Shown: piece after piece, positions 15,282-24,898 of the stretch
How positions within the stretch are numbered: position 1 is the stretch's first letter
Layout: the number at the start of each line of letters is the position of its first letter
Origin: CAVZCK01 sp963798805
Lineage (GTDB): Bacteria > Pseudomonadota > Alphaproteobacteria > Rhizobiales > Rhodomicrobiaceae
NCBI GenBank assembly: GCA_963798805.1
Contig: CAWCVC010000017.1
Span: 62,001-126,000 of the forward strand
Direction of reading: 5' to 3'
DNA length: 64,000 bases
Program-made: the position numbers and the translations under genes
Notes under the pieces: model-generated
The model's input: the letters and a program-made list of their open reading frames with translations, nothing else
Database searches by the model: none
Told to the model about the DNA's origin: nothing

Positions 15282-16683
15282 TGAATGGTCTCCGGTTTCG
15301 GCGGCAGGCGCACCGGCATCAGGGCTTCGAAAGCCGCAGCGGCATGCAGAATGAGGGGTTCGGACAGGCGCGGTCCGACGATCTGCATTCCGATCGGCAA
15401 TCCCGAGACGGTGAAGCCGCAAGGCACGGACATGGCCGGCTGCTGCGACAGGTTGAAGGGATAGGAGAATGGCGTCCAGTCGGTCCAGTTCCAGTCGCCA
15501 ACCTTCGGGCTGACCTGCCCGGCATCGAAGGCGGCGAGCGGCATGGTCGGGGTGACGAGCAGGTCGAAGCGCTCGAAGGCGGTCGACAGCATCAGGCCGA
15601 GTGCGGCCCGCCCGGCGGTGGCTTTCTGATAACCGGCGAGCGTCAGCGTTGCGCCGTATTCCATCGCCTTCTGCAGAGCGGGCTCGAGCTTGCCGTGCTG
15701 ATCCTCCGGGATTCGCGCCCGCAGCGCCGCCGCCCCGCTCATCCAATGGGCGAGGAAGACCTCATAAGCGTTTTCCAGCGCGATCCCGGCTGGGACAACC
15801 GTCGCCCCGATGCTCTCGAACAGCTTGACCGCCCGCTCGACAGCCTCGGCGATTTCGGACTCAACTCGCGCCGAGCCAAGATCGGGGCTGAAGCCGATGC
15901 GCAGCCCCTGGACGCCGCCCCCAAGGCCCTCGCGATAGTCGGGCGGCGGAAACGGCAGGCCCTGCCAGTCGCGCCGGTCAGGCCCGGCGATCACCTCAAG
16001 CATCAGCGCGGCATCGGCGACGCTGCGCGTCATCGGTCCTACATGGGCGAGATCGCCGAAGGGGCTCGCCGGATAGGCAGGCACGCGCCATAGGTCGGCT
16101 TGATGCCGACAATGCCTGTGAATGCCGAAGGGATGCGGATCGAGCCGCCGCCATCGGTGCCGATATGCAGCGCACCCATGCCGAGGGCCGCCGCCACAGC
16201 CGCGCCGCCGCTCGAGCCGCCGGGCGTTTTCGTCAGGTTCCAGGGATTGCGCGTGATGCCCGTCAGCGGGCTGTCGGTGACGCCCTTCCAGCCGAATTCC
16301 GGCGTCGTGGTCTTGCCGAGGAGCACCGCGCCGTGCTCTCGCAGCCGGGCGACGCAAGGCGCGTCTTCCTCCCAAGACTGATCAGGCGAGATGGTGAGCG
16401 AGCCACGCAAGGTCGGCCAGCCTTTCGTCAGGACGAGATCCTTGATCGAGCAAGGCACGCCGTCGACGAGCCCTTGCGGCTCGCCGCGCATCCAGCGCGC
16501 TTCGGAGGCACGCGCGGCCTCCATGGCGCCGGGTTCGTCAATAAGACAGTAGGCGTTCACAGCGGCGTTGCAGCGCCCGATGCGGTCGAGCGCGGCGCGC
16601 GTGGCCTCGACCGGCGACAGCGTCTTGGCGGCGTAGCGGGAGAGCAGTTCCGTTGCGGTCCGGTCGGCAATCTCGTCGTCCAT
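15278..16683 (-). pseudogene. Amidase signature family enzyme, -1 frameshift
   Basis: Two frames together give one amidase of about 468 residues. The first (ATG 16683 behind AAGGGGAG) carries the catalytic lysine (GVPCSIKDL), GGSSGGAAVAAALG and the serine of GTDGGGSIRIPSAFTG, then runs off after GIKPTYG. The second frame resumes with RVPAYPASPFGDLAHVGPM and continues to the natural end with VPCGFTVSGLPIGMQIVG. Adding one C in GGCGCGTG near 16088-16092 (GGCCGCGTG) restores the typical PTYGRVPAYP. The catalytic Ser-Ser-Lys triad is intact otherwise, so this is either a recent loss or an error in the sequence. Its stop overlaps the carbamoylase start (ATGA), so the two were one operon. Confidence 0.85.
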
Positions 16684-16823
16684 GAAGCTCTCCCCTTTGT
16701 GCCAAGCGCTTTCGGCCCCCAGCGCCGGCGCGCGGCGCCACCGACCAGCATACGACGGCCAGGCTTGCGGCAAAAGCATGAGGGTTCATGATGATGGGAT
16801 CGGCTTCGGAAAGAGGCTTCGGC

Positions 16824-19298
16824 TCAGCCGCAGCCGAGCGCGCCGGCAGCGTTCCGCAGCGCCGCCAGCAGTTCGCCGCTCTCGCGCAAATGACCTGCCT
16901 CTGCATCGACGATCATGCCGAAGGCGCGCTTTTTGAACGCGACCGCATCGAAACCGCCATCGCCGGGGTGCAGCCCGGCCGAGTCGCAGACGATGTCGAT
17001 CAGCCGGTCGATTGCATGAAGGCGGCCGAGGAGATAATCGTTCTCCCGATAGGAGCGCGACAGGAAAGCGGCAAAGCTGCCAAGCCCCGCCCCCTTCACG
17101 TCAGTCAGCGCGTTGAAGGCCGCGATGGCGTGGGCATCCTTCGAGCTGACGCGATCCACCAGGATCTCGTGGAACTCGCCGATCTGCCGGGTCGAGGTGA
17201 TCGGCAAGGTCAGCACGTCCCAATAGGGAAAGCCGAGATAGTTGATCAGCACCTCGCGGCGTGCGTCGGGATGCCATTCGCCGGGGTCGAGCGCTGCGAT
17301 GATCAGGTCGATGTCATGGGTGCTGGTGTTGAGGCCGATGGCCGAGGCGAGTCGGTCCATGAGACGCGAAAGCTCCGCGGCGTGATGTTCGGCCATTTGT
17401 GCGCCGAGCGCCCGCAGCGTCCGTGCGTCTGCCTTCGTAGCAGCATCCGAAAAGATCTGTCGCGCCAGCTCCCTCGTCTCCGCATCGAAGACCTCCGGCG
17501 AGCAGCGCCGGCCGAGAGTATCGAGGCAGGCATAGAAATCCCGTTTGAGCCGGTCGACGACCTGCAGATCGAGACCGCCGAGTTGCTTTTCATCGATGAG
17601 CTGATAAAGCCGGTTCTGCCCCTCGATCAGGAAGGTCAGACGCCGCTTGCGGTAGTCGAGGTCGAAATCGAGCAGGAACCGCGCCATGCGCGACAGCTCC
17701 GTCCCTTCCGGATCGCTGGCCTCCGCCTCATAGTCGGCACCGTTCGAGATCAGGCTGGTCCGCTCCGCCCAGGCATCGACCGTGGCAGCGATCAGCCCGT
17801 AGGTCCGCGAGCGCGGGTCCGCGGCGCACAGCTCCGCGATCAGCCGGGTGACGAAGGCCAGCACCGTGGTCAGCTTCAGCCGGACATAGCTCTGATAAGC
17901 GAAGCCCGCCTCGACCGCCACCCGCGCATTCACCCGCTCGCGCCAGGCTTTGATCTGCTCCACCGCAACGGCCCAGTCGAGCGGCGTTGAGACGATCTGC
18001 GTCACCAGCCGGGTGACGCGCGGCCGGGCATCGTCGATGACGCCCCGCAGCCGCCGGACACGGTCGTTGAAGCCGATTACCCAGTCGAGTTCGTCCGCGA
18101 CGGGCTGGTTGCGCGGCAAGTCGGAGAGCGAGGCCTTGATCACGGAAAACAGGCTCGGTACCGCCGGGAGGGCTGCGGCAGGCACGCGGCCGGGATTGGG
18201 GTCGATATAGATCAGCCGGCGATCGACCTGGCGATAGGCCTGGCGATCGTGCAGAGCCGCGATCGCCTCGCGGAACGGCCGGTTGTTCAGCACCGCGCCG
18301 TCGATGAAGCAGGCATTCACCGGATCGATGCCGGCCTGCAGATGGCGGGGAAAGGCTTCGCGCAGAAACTGCTCCCGGCGCGGCCAGGAAGCCCCGCGGC
18401 CCGCCAGGATCTCGTCGATCTCGACGATCCGCGCGGGTGGAAAGATGCCCGGAAAAGACGAGGTCGCCCGCGCCGCGAAGGCGAGGGCTGCCGCGTTCTC
18501 GAGATCGAAATCGCTCGCCTCGATGCCGCTCTGGCTGCGCCGGTACTGGAAGCGCAGCACATGGCGGTGCTCACGCTCCTCGATCATCGGCGGATCGTGG
18601 ATGGGGATGGGATGAAGGTGGCCGTTGAAGTCGGTGAGCGTCACGAACAGGTCGAGCTTGTGTCCGGACGGAAGCAGCGAGGCACCGGGACGCGCGGGCT
18701 CGCCCATCACCGTCATCGCGTCCAGCATCAATTCCGACATGCGCGTGCCGTCGAGCGGCGGCTTGAACCAGCGCGACCGGACGAATAGCGAAAGGTTCTT
18801 CCGCACCTCGGCGTTCTTGATCGCCGGGAGCAGGCCCGTCGCCGCCGCGCCCCAGAACAGCGGCTTCAGCGCCAGCTTGCTCCAGGCCCCGGCGCGCGCC
18901 TCGGCGGCGAGCAGCACGTTGACATCGGCGTTGTCGAGCCAGAGGTTGCGCAAGGGCGAGATCGGCAGGTCGTGGCTGATGGCGCGGCCGAGCATGGCGC
19001 CGTTGAGACCGCCGGCCGACGCGCCCGCAATGACATCGATGACGACGCGCAGATCGACGCGCCGGCCGATTTCGCGTAGCAGATCGAAATAGACCGCCTC
19101 GGTGTCGTATTCGGCGCGGCGCTTGCGGACGGCTTCGAAGAAGGAGGTGCGCAGTCGCGCATCGCGGTCCTTGATGGCGTGCAGCGCCGCCGAAGCGCGG
19201 ATCAGCTTCAGGATCTCCTTGCAGATGCCATGCATATAGACGGCCAGCGAAACGCCGCCGAAGCAGACCAGGGCGATGCGCAGCTCTTTTTCCCTCAA
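16824..19298 (-). CDS. Patatin-like phospholipase protein (large, with C-terminal DUF3376-type region)
   Basis: An 824-residue protein beginning REKELRIALVCFGGVSLAVYMHG, whose GG pair forms the patatin oxyanion hole. The nucleophile elbow is IAGASAGGLNG (GxSxG serine) and the dyad aspartate lies in FIDGAVLNNRPF. The remaining 400 or so residues are a helical region typical of this subfamily and of unknown role. Family members are lipid acyl hydrolases. I chose TTG 19298 because the homologous start is at MREKEL-like sequence; upstream sequence in the same frame overlaps the next gene and is not protein-like. The ribosome site is weak. Confidence 0.8.
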   Translation of the reverse strand: MREKELRIALVCFGGVSLAVYMHGICKEILKLIRASAALHAIKDRDARLRTSFFEAVRKRRAEYDTEAVYFDLLREIGRRVDLRVVIDVIAGASAGGLNGAMLGRAISHDLPISPLRNLWLDNADVNVLLAAEARAGAWSKLALKPLFWGAAATGLLPAIKNAEVRKNLSLFVRSRWFKPPLDGTRMSELMLDAMTVMGEPARPGASLLPSGHKLDLFVTLTDFNGHLHPIPIHDPPMIEEREHRHVLRFQYRRSQSGIEASDFDLENAAALAFAARATSSFPGIFPPARIVEIDEILAGRGASWPRREQFLREAFPRHLQAGIDPVNACFIDGAVLNNRPFREAIAALHDRQAYRQVDRRLIYIDPNPGRVPAAALPAVPSLFSVIKASLSDLPRNQPVADELDWVIGFNDRVRRLRGVIDDARPRVTRLVTQIVSTPLDWAVAVEQIKAWRERVNARVAVEAGFAYQSYVRLKLTTVLAFVTRLIAELCAADPRSRTYGLIAATVDAWAERTSLISNGADYEAEASDPEGTELSRMARFLLDFDLDYRKRRLTFLIEGQNRLYQLIDEKQLGGLDLQVVDRLKRDFYACLDTLGRRCSPEVFDAETRELARQIFSDAATKADARTLRALGAQMAEHHAAELSRLMDRLASAIGLNTSTHDIDLIIAALDPGEWHPDARREVLINYLGFPYWDVLTLPITSTRQIGEFHEILVDRVSSKDAHAIAAFNALTDVKGAGLGSFAAFLSRSYRENDYLLGRLHAIDRLIDIVCDSAGLHPGDGGFDAVAFKKRAFGMIVDAEAGHLRESGELLAALRNAAGALGCG

Positions 19299-19437
19299 CG
19301 ACCAACCCCGCAGCCGCAAGGCGCCGGCCGCCCGGCGTGTCGCGTCATATTGATTGCTGAAGAGGGACTCTCGCCCGCGCAGCTTGCCCGGAGCTAGTCT
19401 CGGGGGAACCCTGCCCCGCGATCCTGTGGAGAGCAGG

Positions 19438-21114
19438 TCAGGTGACCGCGAGCGGCGCCAAGGCGTCGATGTCGGTGACGACATCGATGATGACCGGGCG
19501 ATTGGCGGCGAGCGCCTTGTGAAAGGCCGGTTCGAAATCGGCCGGCTTTTCGACGCGCAGGCCGAGAGCGCCCATGTCTTGCGCGACACGGGAGAAATCG
19601 ACCTCGCTGAAAGTCCACAGTCTTCGCCCGCCTTCGGTCTGCTCGCCGCCATAGACCCGGTCGAAGCCGCGCTTGGACTGATTGCCCGAGCTGTTGTTAT
19701 TGACGACCGTCACGGTGTTGATCTTCCAGCGCGCGGCGGTCTCGATCTCGCCGATGTGGTACCAGAAGCCGGCATCGCCGGTGAAGCAGACGACCGGCCG
19801 GGAGGGCGCGGCGCATTTTGCGCCCATCGCCGCCGGAAACGCCCAGCCTAGATGGCCGGCGCTGCGCATGTAGCTTTGCCCGCGCGCGGTCAGATCGTAC
19901 ATGCCGCCCATCCACATGCCGCCATGGCCGGTATCGGCAACGACGATAGCGTCATCCGGCATGTGTCTGGTCAGCTCTCGGCAAATGCGCTCGGGCCGGA
20001 TCGGCACCGCGTCGGAGGCAAGCAGCGGCTCATATTCGTCGCGCCACGTGGCGACGATCTGCTGTGCGCGCCGGACCCAGGCGTCACGGCGCCCGGCGGC
20101 GGTTTCGTCGGCGAGCGTCAGCATCGCCGAGAGCGCCATCTTCGCATCCGCCAGAATGCAGGCGGACAGCTCGTAATTGCGCCCCAGCGCTTCGGGGTTG
20201 ATGTCGATCTGAATGACGGGAACGCTGGGCTTCGGCACCTGCCAGAAATGCGTCACCATGCTGCCGGTCTCGCTGCCGACATAGCAGACGAGATCGGCCT
20301 CATTGACGATGCGATTGGCACTGGCGCGCGAATAGGTGCCGACCACGCCGGCGGAAAGCGGATGAATGCCGAGAATGGCGTCCTTGCCGTTGAGCGAGGT
20401 GGCGACCGGGATCTGCAGCTTTTCGGCGAGCGCGGTCAGTTCGGCGCCGGCTCCGGAGGCGCGCACACCGCCCCCGGCGACGATGACCGGCCGCTTGGCC
20501 TCTTGCAGCAGCGCGAGCGCCTCCTCGACCGCCACAAGGTCCGCCTGCGGCCGGAAGGGCGGCACGCTAGCGAACATCGCCTCGACATAGTCGTCGATCT
20601 CGACCTCCTCCTGATCGACCTGGCCCTCATTGCCGCGAAATTGCAGATGCACCGGCCCCGGCGTTCCGGAGACGGCGACGCGGAAGGCCTGGCGCAGCAG
20701 ATCGGGGATGCGGCTGGGCGCATCGACGGTGGCGTTGAATTTGGTGACCGGTTCGAAGGCCGGCACGTCGTCGACCTCCTGATAGACCTTGCGGAACTTG
20801 GTCGCCGGATCGCGCCCGCCGGTCAGGGCGATGACAGGCGAATGCGCGAGATATGCGTCGCGCAGACCGGCCGCGAGGTTGAGGGCGCCGATCACCTGCG
20901 CCGCGCAAACGCCGGGACGGCCGCTTGCCCGCGCATAGCCGTCGGCCATATAGGCGGCGGACTTTTCGCCATGGGTGTGGATGCGGTCGACGCCGCCGAC
21001 CTTCTCCAGCTCCACCATGGTCCGGCGCAACACCGCCGGCACCATGAACAGATGCGTGACGCCGTAGCCCTTCAGCATCCTGGCAAGCGCCTCGGCGCCG
21101 GTCATTTTGCCCAT
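19438..21114 (-). CDS. Thiamine diphosphate-binding enzyme, acetolactate synthase-like
   Basis: A 558-residue ThDP enzyme. The PYR domain has the catalytic glutamate in HTHGEKSAAYMADGYARASG (near residue 50); the PP domain has FTGDAGFWYHIGEIETAAR and the asparagines of VVNNNSSGNQSK, the GD...NN ThDP motif. It differs clearly from the other ThDP protein at 12.3 kb. No small regulatory subunit is nearby. The start ATG 21114 has GGAGGGG seven bases upstream; ATG 21105 is possible. It is divergent from the cyclase gene, which suggests a shared control region at 21115-21313. Substrate unknown. Confidence 0.85.
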   Translation of the reverse strand: MGKMTGAEALARMLKGYGVTHLFMVPAVLRRTMVELEKVGGVDRIHTHGEKSAAYMADGYARASGRPGVCAAQVIGALNLAAGLRDAYLAHSPVIALTGGRDPATKFRKVYQEVDDVPAFEPVTKFNATVDAPSRIPDLLRQAFRVAVSGTPGPVHLQFRGNEGQVDQEEVEIDDYVEAMFASVPPFRPQADLVAVEEALALLQEAKRPVIVAGGGVRASGAGAELTALAEKLQIPVATSLNGKDAILGIHPLSAGVVGTYSRASANRIVNEADLVCYVGSETGSMVTHFWQVPKPSVPVIQIDINPEALGRNYELSACILADAKMALSAMLTLADETAAGRRDAWVRRAQQIVATWRDEYEPLLASDAVPIRPERICRELTRHMPDDAIVVADTGHGGMWMGGMYDLTARGQSYMRSAGHLGWAFPAAMGAKCAAPSRPVVCFTGDAGFWYHIGEIETAARWKINTVTVVNNNSSGNQSKRGFDRVYGGEQTEGGRRLWTFSEVDFSRVAQDMGALGLRVEKPADFEPAFHKALAANRPVIIDVVTDIDALAPLAVT

Positions 21115-21313
21115 ATTCAACCCCTCCGGTGATAGGCTGCGCGGCCATGCAACGCGGGAAGGCGGCGCCCGCCACATCAAGCGTAGGGTTCGCGCCATGG
21201 CCGGTCAATCGCGCGTTGCGGCCCGGCGATCGATCGCGGTCTATCCGAAGCCGGATTCCTCGCCTATCCTGCTTCAATCCGCACGATGCGATCAGAGGAA
21301 GCAAGGAAGCCCA

Positions 21314-22285
21314 ATGAGCAAAAAGCCGATCACCCGCGAGGATCTGCGCCAGGCCGCCGGGAGGTTCAAGAACTGGGGCAAATGGGGTGAGAAGGACGAG
21401 ATCGGCACGCTGAACTACACGACGCCGGAGGACATCGTCGCCGCCGCGCAACTCGTTCGCAAGGGCAAAGTGATCTCGCTGGCGCTCAACTACGACAATC
21501 AAGGACCGCAAGGCGCCAAGTCGAAATATCCGAGCCTCGGCCGCATTAACCCGCTGCACACCATGCTGCGTACCGGCACCGACGCCTATTCCGGCGTGCT
21601 CGACCACCGCGGCATCAGGGCCGCCGACGACATGGTGGTCATGCCATTGCAATGCGGCACGCAGTGGGACGGGCTCGGCCACGTCTTCTACGAGGACTAT
21701 ATGTGGAACGGCTATGACTGCCGCGAGGTCAGCTCGATGGGCGCGCAGAAATGCGGCATCGAGAAAACCAAGGAGAAGATGGTCGGGCGCGGCGTGTTTC
21801 TCGATGCGGCGAGGGCTAAGGGCCAGGACGGCCTCGCCGACGGCTACGGCATCACCTGCGAAGACCTGGATAATACCGCCAAGGCCCAGGGCGTCGAGGT
21901 CAGGCGCGGCGATTTCGTCATCGTCCGCACCGGCCAAATGGAGCGGCACCTGGCGGCGCAGAGCTGGGACGGCTATCCGGGCGGTGACGCGCCCGGCTTC
22001 GCTTTCGAGACGCTGACCTGGATCCAGGAGAAGCAGATCGCCGCCATCGCCAGCGACACCTGGGGCTGCGAGGTGCGCCCGAATGAGACGGAGCCCGGCA
22101 TCAACCAGCCCTGGCACTGGATCACCATTCCGATCATGGGGCTGACCATGGGCGAGATCTTCTATCTGAAGGAGCTGGGGACGGATTGCGCGGAGGATAA
22201 AGTCTACGAATTCCTGTTCGTCGCCCCTGCCCTGCCGATCACCGGGGCGGTCGGCTCGCCGACCAATCCGCTGGCGATCAAATAG
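21314..22285 (+). CDS. Cyclase family protein (kynurenine formamidase-like)
   Basis: A 323-residue member of the metal-dependent cyclase family that includes bacterial kynurenine formamidase. The family metal motif HxGTHxDxPxH appears here as CGTQWDGLGHVFYED, so the first histidine is replaced by Gln; this variant is common to one long-form subfamily. Later conserved parts are VRRGDFVIVRTGQ and IAAIASDTWGCEVRPNE. ATG 21314 follows AAGGAAG. These enzymes open cyclic amides or formamides, which fits the neighbouring amidase and carbamoylase, but the substrate is not known. Confidence 0.85.
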   Translation: MSKKPITREDLRQAAGRFKNWGKWGEKDEIGTLNYTTPEDIVAAAQLVRKGKVISLALNYDNQGPQGAKSKYPSLGRINPLHTMLRTGTDAYSGVLDHRGIRAADDMVVMPLQCGTQWDGLGHVFYEDYMWNGYDCREVSSMGAQKCGIEKTKEKMVGRGVFLDAARAKGQDGLADGYGITCEDLDNTAKAQGVEVRRGDFVIVRTGQMERHLAAQSWDGYPGGDAPGFAFETLTWIQEKQIAAIASDTWGCEVRPNETEPGINQPWHWITIPIMGLTMGEIFYLKELGTDCAEDKVYEFLFVAPALPITGAVGSPTNPLAIK

Positions 22286-22300
22286 CGGCCAGGCCTTGCG

Positions 22301-22838
22301 TCACTCGAGGCCGATCAGCTTCATGATGACGTCGAAGCCGAAATCGCCGAGCGTCAGGAGCGCCCAAGCCCAGATGAACGCCGAGCTGAAATTGGCGATC
22401 TGAAAAGGGATGATCGGCATTTCCAGAATGCCGGCAATCAGAGGAACCGATGCGCGCAAAGGTCCGAAGAAGCGGCCGATGAAGATGGCGAGCACACCCC
22501 ATTTCTCGACGAAGGCATGTCCACGCGGCAGGAGGTCCGGATATTTCGACAGCGGCCAGACATGCGCGATCGGCTGCTTGAATTTGTAGCCGAGCCAATA
22601 GGAAATCCAATCGCCGAGCGCTGCGCCGACGGCGCCGGCGGCCCAGACCGGCCAGAACGGGATGCTGCCCGCGGCGATGAGCGCACCGATGCCTACCAGC
22701 GCCGCCCAGGCCGGGATCAGCAGCGAGAAAAGCGCGATCGAACTCGAGGAATGCCAGGACGAAGACGGTCGGCGCGGCCCAGACCTGATGCGCGCGCACG
22801 AAGTCGACGATCATTTGCACATAGGCCTCGAACGACAT
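22301..22838 (-). pseudogene. DedA family membrane protein, +1 frameshift
   Basis: Two frames make one DedA (SNARE-associated) protein of about 178 residues. Frame one, from ATG 22838 behind GGAG, reads to VFVLAFLE; frame two continues SIALFSLLIPAWAALVGIG through IFIGRFFGPLRASVPLIAG, the DedA signature, and ends at 22301. One extra T at 22741-22742 (GAGTTCG where GAGTCG is expected) separates them. DedA proteins are polyprenyl-phosphate or lipid flippases. All conserved parts remain, so a sequencing error is as likely as a true pseudogene. Confidence 0.85.
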
Positions 22839-22972
22839 GGGAAATCTCCGGCGGCAGGGCCTCTTCCATAACGCGGCGCGTGGCGCGTGACCAGAGCGGG
22901 AATTTGTCTGGTTGGACAAGGGGCGTCCGGCAGAAGCCAACTTGACCAGAATTGGCTGCGAATCTCTTGAAT

Positions 22973-23070
22973 CGTCCCGGGCGGCCGAAGGCCGGACCGG
23001 GACCCACTCGCTATCGGCCGGCACTGCGGCTAGTATTTGAGGCGATTAGGCCCCGGCCCTGGGCCGGGGC
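22973..23070. repeat. Two GC-rich palindromes (REP-like) between dedA and GST
   Basis: GTCCCGG...CCGGGAC (about 22975-23002) and CCCCGGCCC-TG-GGCCGGGG (about 23050-23070) are perfect stems. They resemble the palindromes at 56.8 kb and probably belong to one dispersed family. No gene lies in 22839-23095. Confidence 0.45.
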
Positions 23071-23095
23071 GACGCGGAGATTTCTGTGTGCAAGA

Positions 23096-23839
23096 TCAGC
23101 CTTCTTTACCGGGCGGGTCCAGTTCGGGATAGTGGCGGAAGATCCCCTGATCGTTGAAGGCTGTGCAGCGGTCGGAGGCGAGGAACGCAGCAATGCGCGG
23201 GCGAGCGCCAACGCGCTCATGCAGGGCGACGATGTTGGGATGGCCCGGCTCGATCTTCGCCATCGCCCTCGGAAAGGCGTAGCGCAGTCCCGACACGGTA
23301 TGGAACAGTGACAGATCGGCGTAAGTCAGGCGCCGGCCAGCGAGATAGCCGCCGCCTCCCTTGTTCCGCACCAGCACGCCCTCGAAATAGCCGAGATATT
23401 TCGGCAGCCGGTTGGCGAGGAAATCGGCGGCGCGACGCTTGGCCTCGTTCTTCTGCTCCTCGTAATAGAGGCCGCTGCCGATCGGGTGATGGGTGTCGTG
23501 GATCTCGACCACGAAATCGGCGAGCGTCAATTGGAGCTGATGCGTCCAGAGCCGGCCTGCCTCGCCCGCCGGGGCGAGGCCATGACGCTCCCCGAGATAG
23601 AGCAGGATATTGGCGGTCTGGCCGATGACGAGCCTGCCCGCCCTGAGGAAGGGCGGTGCGAAGGCGGGGTGAGCATTACCCTCGCTTTCCATGAGCCGGA
23701 ACATCTCCGAGGTGCCGCCGGCCTCGTCCTCGCGCGCAACGTCGACATAGGAGCAGCCGCCCTCTTCCAGCGCCAGCCTGACGAACTCGCCGCGGCCCGG
23801 AATGCCCGGCCAGTAATAGAGCAGATAGTTCACTGCCAT
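23096..23839 (-). CDS. Glutathione S-transferase family protein
   Basis: A 247-residue GST. The thioredoxin-fold N-terminus starts YLLYYWPGIPGRGEFVRLAL, with the tyrosine/arginine pattern of sigma- or pi-like bacterial GSTs. GRLVIGQTANILLYLGERHG replaces the usual QSxAI motif with QTAN, and the all-alpha C-terminal domain ends in LSLFHTVSGLRYAFP. It should conjugate or isomerise electrophiles with glutathione. ATG 23839 has GAAGAGG very close upstream. It stands alone; no substrate is suggested by its neighbours. Confidence 0.83.
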   Translation of the reverse strand: MAVNYLLYYWPGIPGRGEFVRLALEEGGCSYVDVAREDEAGGTSEMFRLMESEGNAHPAFAPPFLRAGRLVIGQTANILLYLGERHGLAPAGEAGRLWTHQLQLTLADFVVEIHDTHHPIGSGLYYEEQKNEAKRRAADFLANRLPKYLGYFEGVLVRNKGGGGYLAGRRLTYADLSLFHTVSGLRYAFPRAMAKIEPGHPNIVALHERVGARPRIAAFLASDRCTAFNDQGIFRHYPELDPPGKEG

Positions 23840-23916
23840 ACCTCTTCGGCAAACCGCAAGGTCTGATCATTAAGAAGCGGCCCGCGGGTCCGCAGGTTCA
23901 ATCGCCGCCCCTGTCT

Positions 23917-24777
23917 TCAGTTCCGGCTGTGAAGCTGGCGCATGTGCTTCGGCGTGCCGAGCAGATCGCGGTCGAGCGCCTGCCACTGCGCCGCCGCAGT
24001 CACGGTCCTCGGATGTCCCGCCACAGCCGGAGCAACATGCACGACCTTGAAGCCGCGCTCCTTCAGTCCCTTGAGAAATGCCGGAAGGGCGGCCACGGTC
24101 CGCGCATGGATATCGTGGAAGAGGAGAATGCCTCGTCCGGCCCGCTCCAGCCTTTCGAGCGGGCGGCGCGTCACCTCTTCCGGCGAGATGTGCATCCAGT
24201 CGTCGGCATAGATGTCGGCGCTCCAGATCATCAGCCCTTGCGAGATGGCTTTCTGTTCCAGCGCATGCGTGCGGTCGAGCGCGGGAAAGCGCATGAAGGG
24301 CGAAACCGTCCGGCCCTCGCCGAGCGCCTTGGTCACCGAAGCGATGCCTGTCTCCATCTCGCCCCAGGCCGCGCCGGGCGCGAAATGCGACAGGTGCAGC
24401 GGATGGTGCTGCGAGTGCGTACCGATCGAGTGGCCCTCATCATAGACGCGCTTGACCATCGCAGGCGCATTCTGCGCCATCGAGCCGACCATGAAAAAGG
24501 TCGCCTTCACGCATTCGGCGCGCAGCTCATCGAGAATCTTCGGCGTATCGGAGCGAGATGGGCCGTCGTCGAAGGTTATGACGACCTCGTGATCCGCGAG
24601 CGGCAGCGTTTCCCGATATTGGACCGAGCCCACAACGGGGTGCTCGGCCGGATCGACATAGAGCACGCGGCTGGTGCCAAGCGCGTCGGGATGGCCGGGA
24701 CATTCGCTCCCAGCCGACGGGCTCGCCGCGGCGCAAGCGATCAGCAGGCAAGCGCCTGCCATTCGAAAAAGCATCAT
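23917..24777 (-). CDS. Polysaccharide deacetylase (NodB domain), secreted
   Basis: A 286-residue protein with an N-terminal signal peptide (hydrophobic MAGACLLIACAAASPSAG) and a carbohydrate esterase 4 domain. Motif 1 is VVITFDDGPSRSDTPKIL (catalytic and metal Asp), motif 2 HSIGTHSQHHPLHL (metal histidines), and the C-terminal motif is LLFHDIHARTVAAL. It should remove N- or O-acetyl groups from a cell-wall or extracellular polysaccharide in the periplasm. The doublet ATG at 24777/24774 follows AGGGGA; I chose 24777. It lies downstream of the MocR gene, separated by 121 bases. Confidence 0.86.
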   Translation of the reverse strand: MMLFRMAGACLLIACAAASPSAGSECPGHPDALGTSRVLYVDPAEHPVVGSVQYRETLPLADHEVVITFDDGPSRSDTPKILDELRAECVKATFFMVGSMAQNAPAMVKRVYDEGHSIGTHSQHHPLHLSHFAPGAAWGEMETGIASVTKALGEGRTVSPFMRFPALDRTHALEQKAISQGLMIWSADIYADDWMHISPEEVTRRPLERLERAGRGILLFHDIHARTVAALPAFLKGLKERGFKVVHVAPAVAGHPRTVTAAAQWQALDRDLLGTPKHMRQLHSRN

Positions 24778-24898
24778 GATATCCCCTCGATTCAATGCGG
24801 AGGCGACGGAAGCAAGAAATCGCCGGTTGCTTCGCCGCCGGGCGAACGCCCGGTCTCAAGCTCTATGCGAGGGATGTGTCTTAGGCAAGACGGGATGC

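Noticed and set aside
16788..17990. A 400-codon plus-strand ORF
   Set aside because: Antisense to the patatin gene, which has both catalytic motifs in the other strand.
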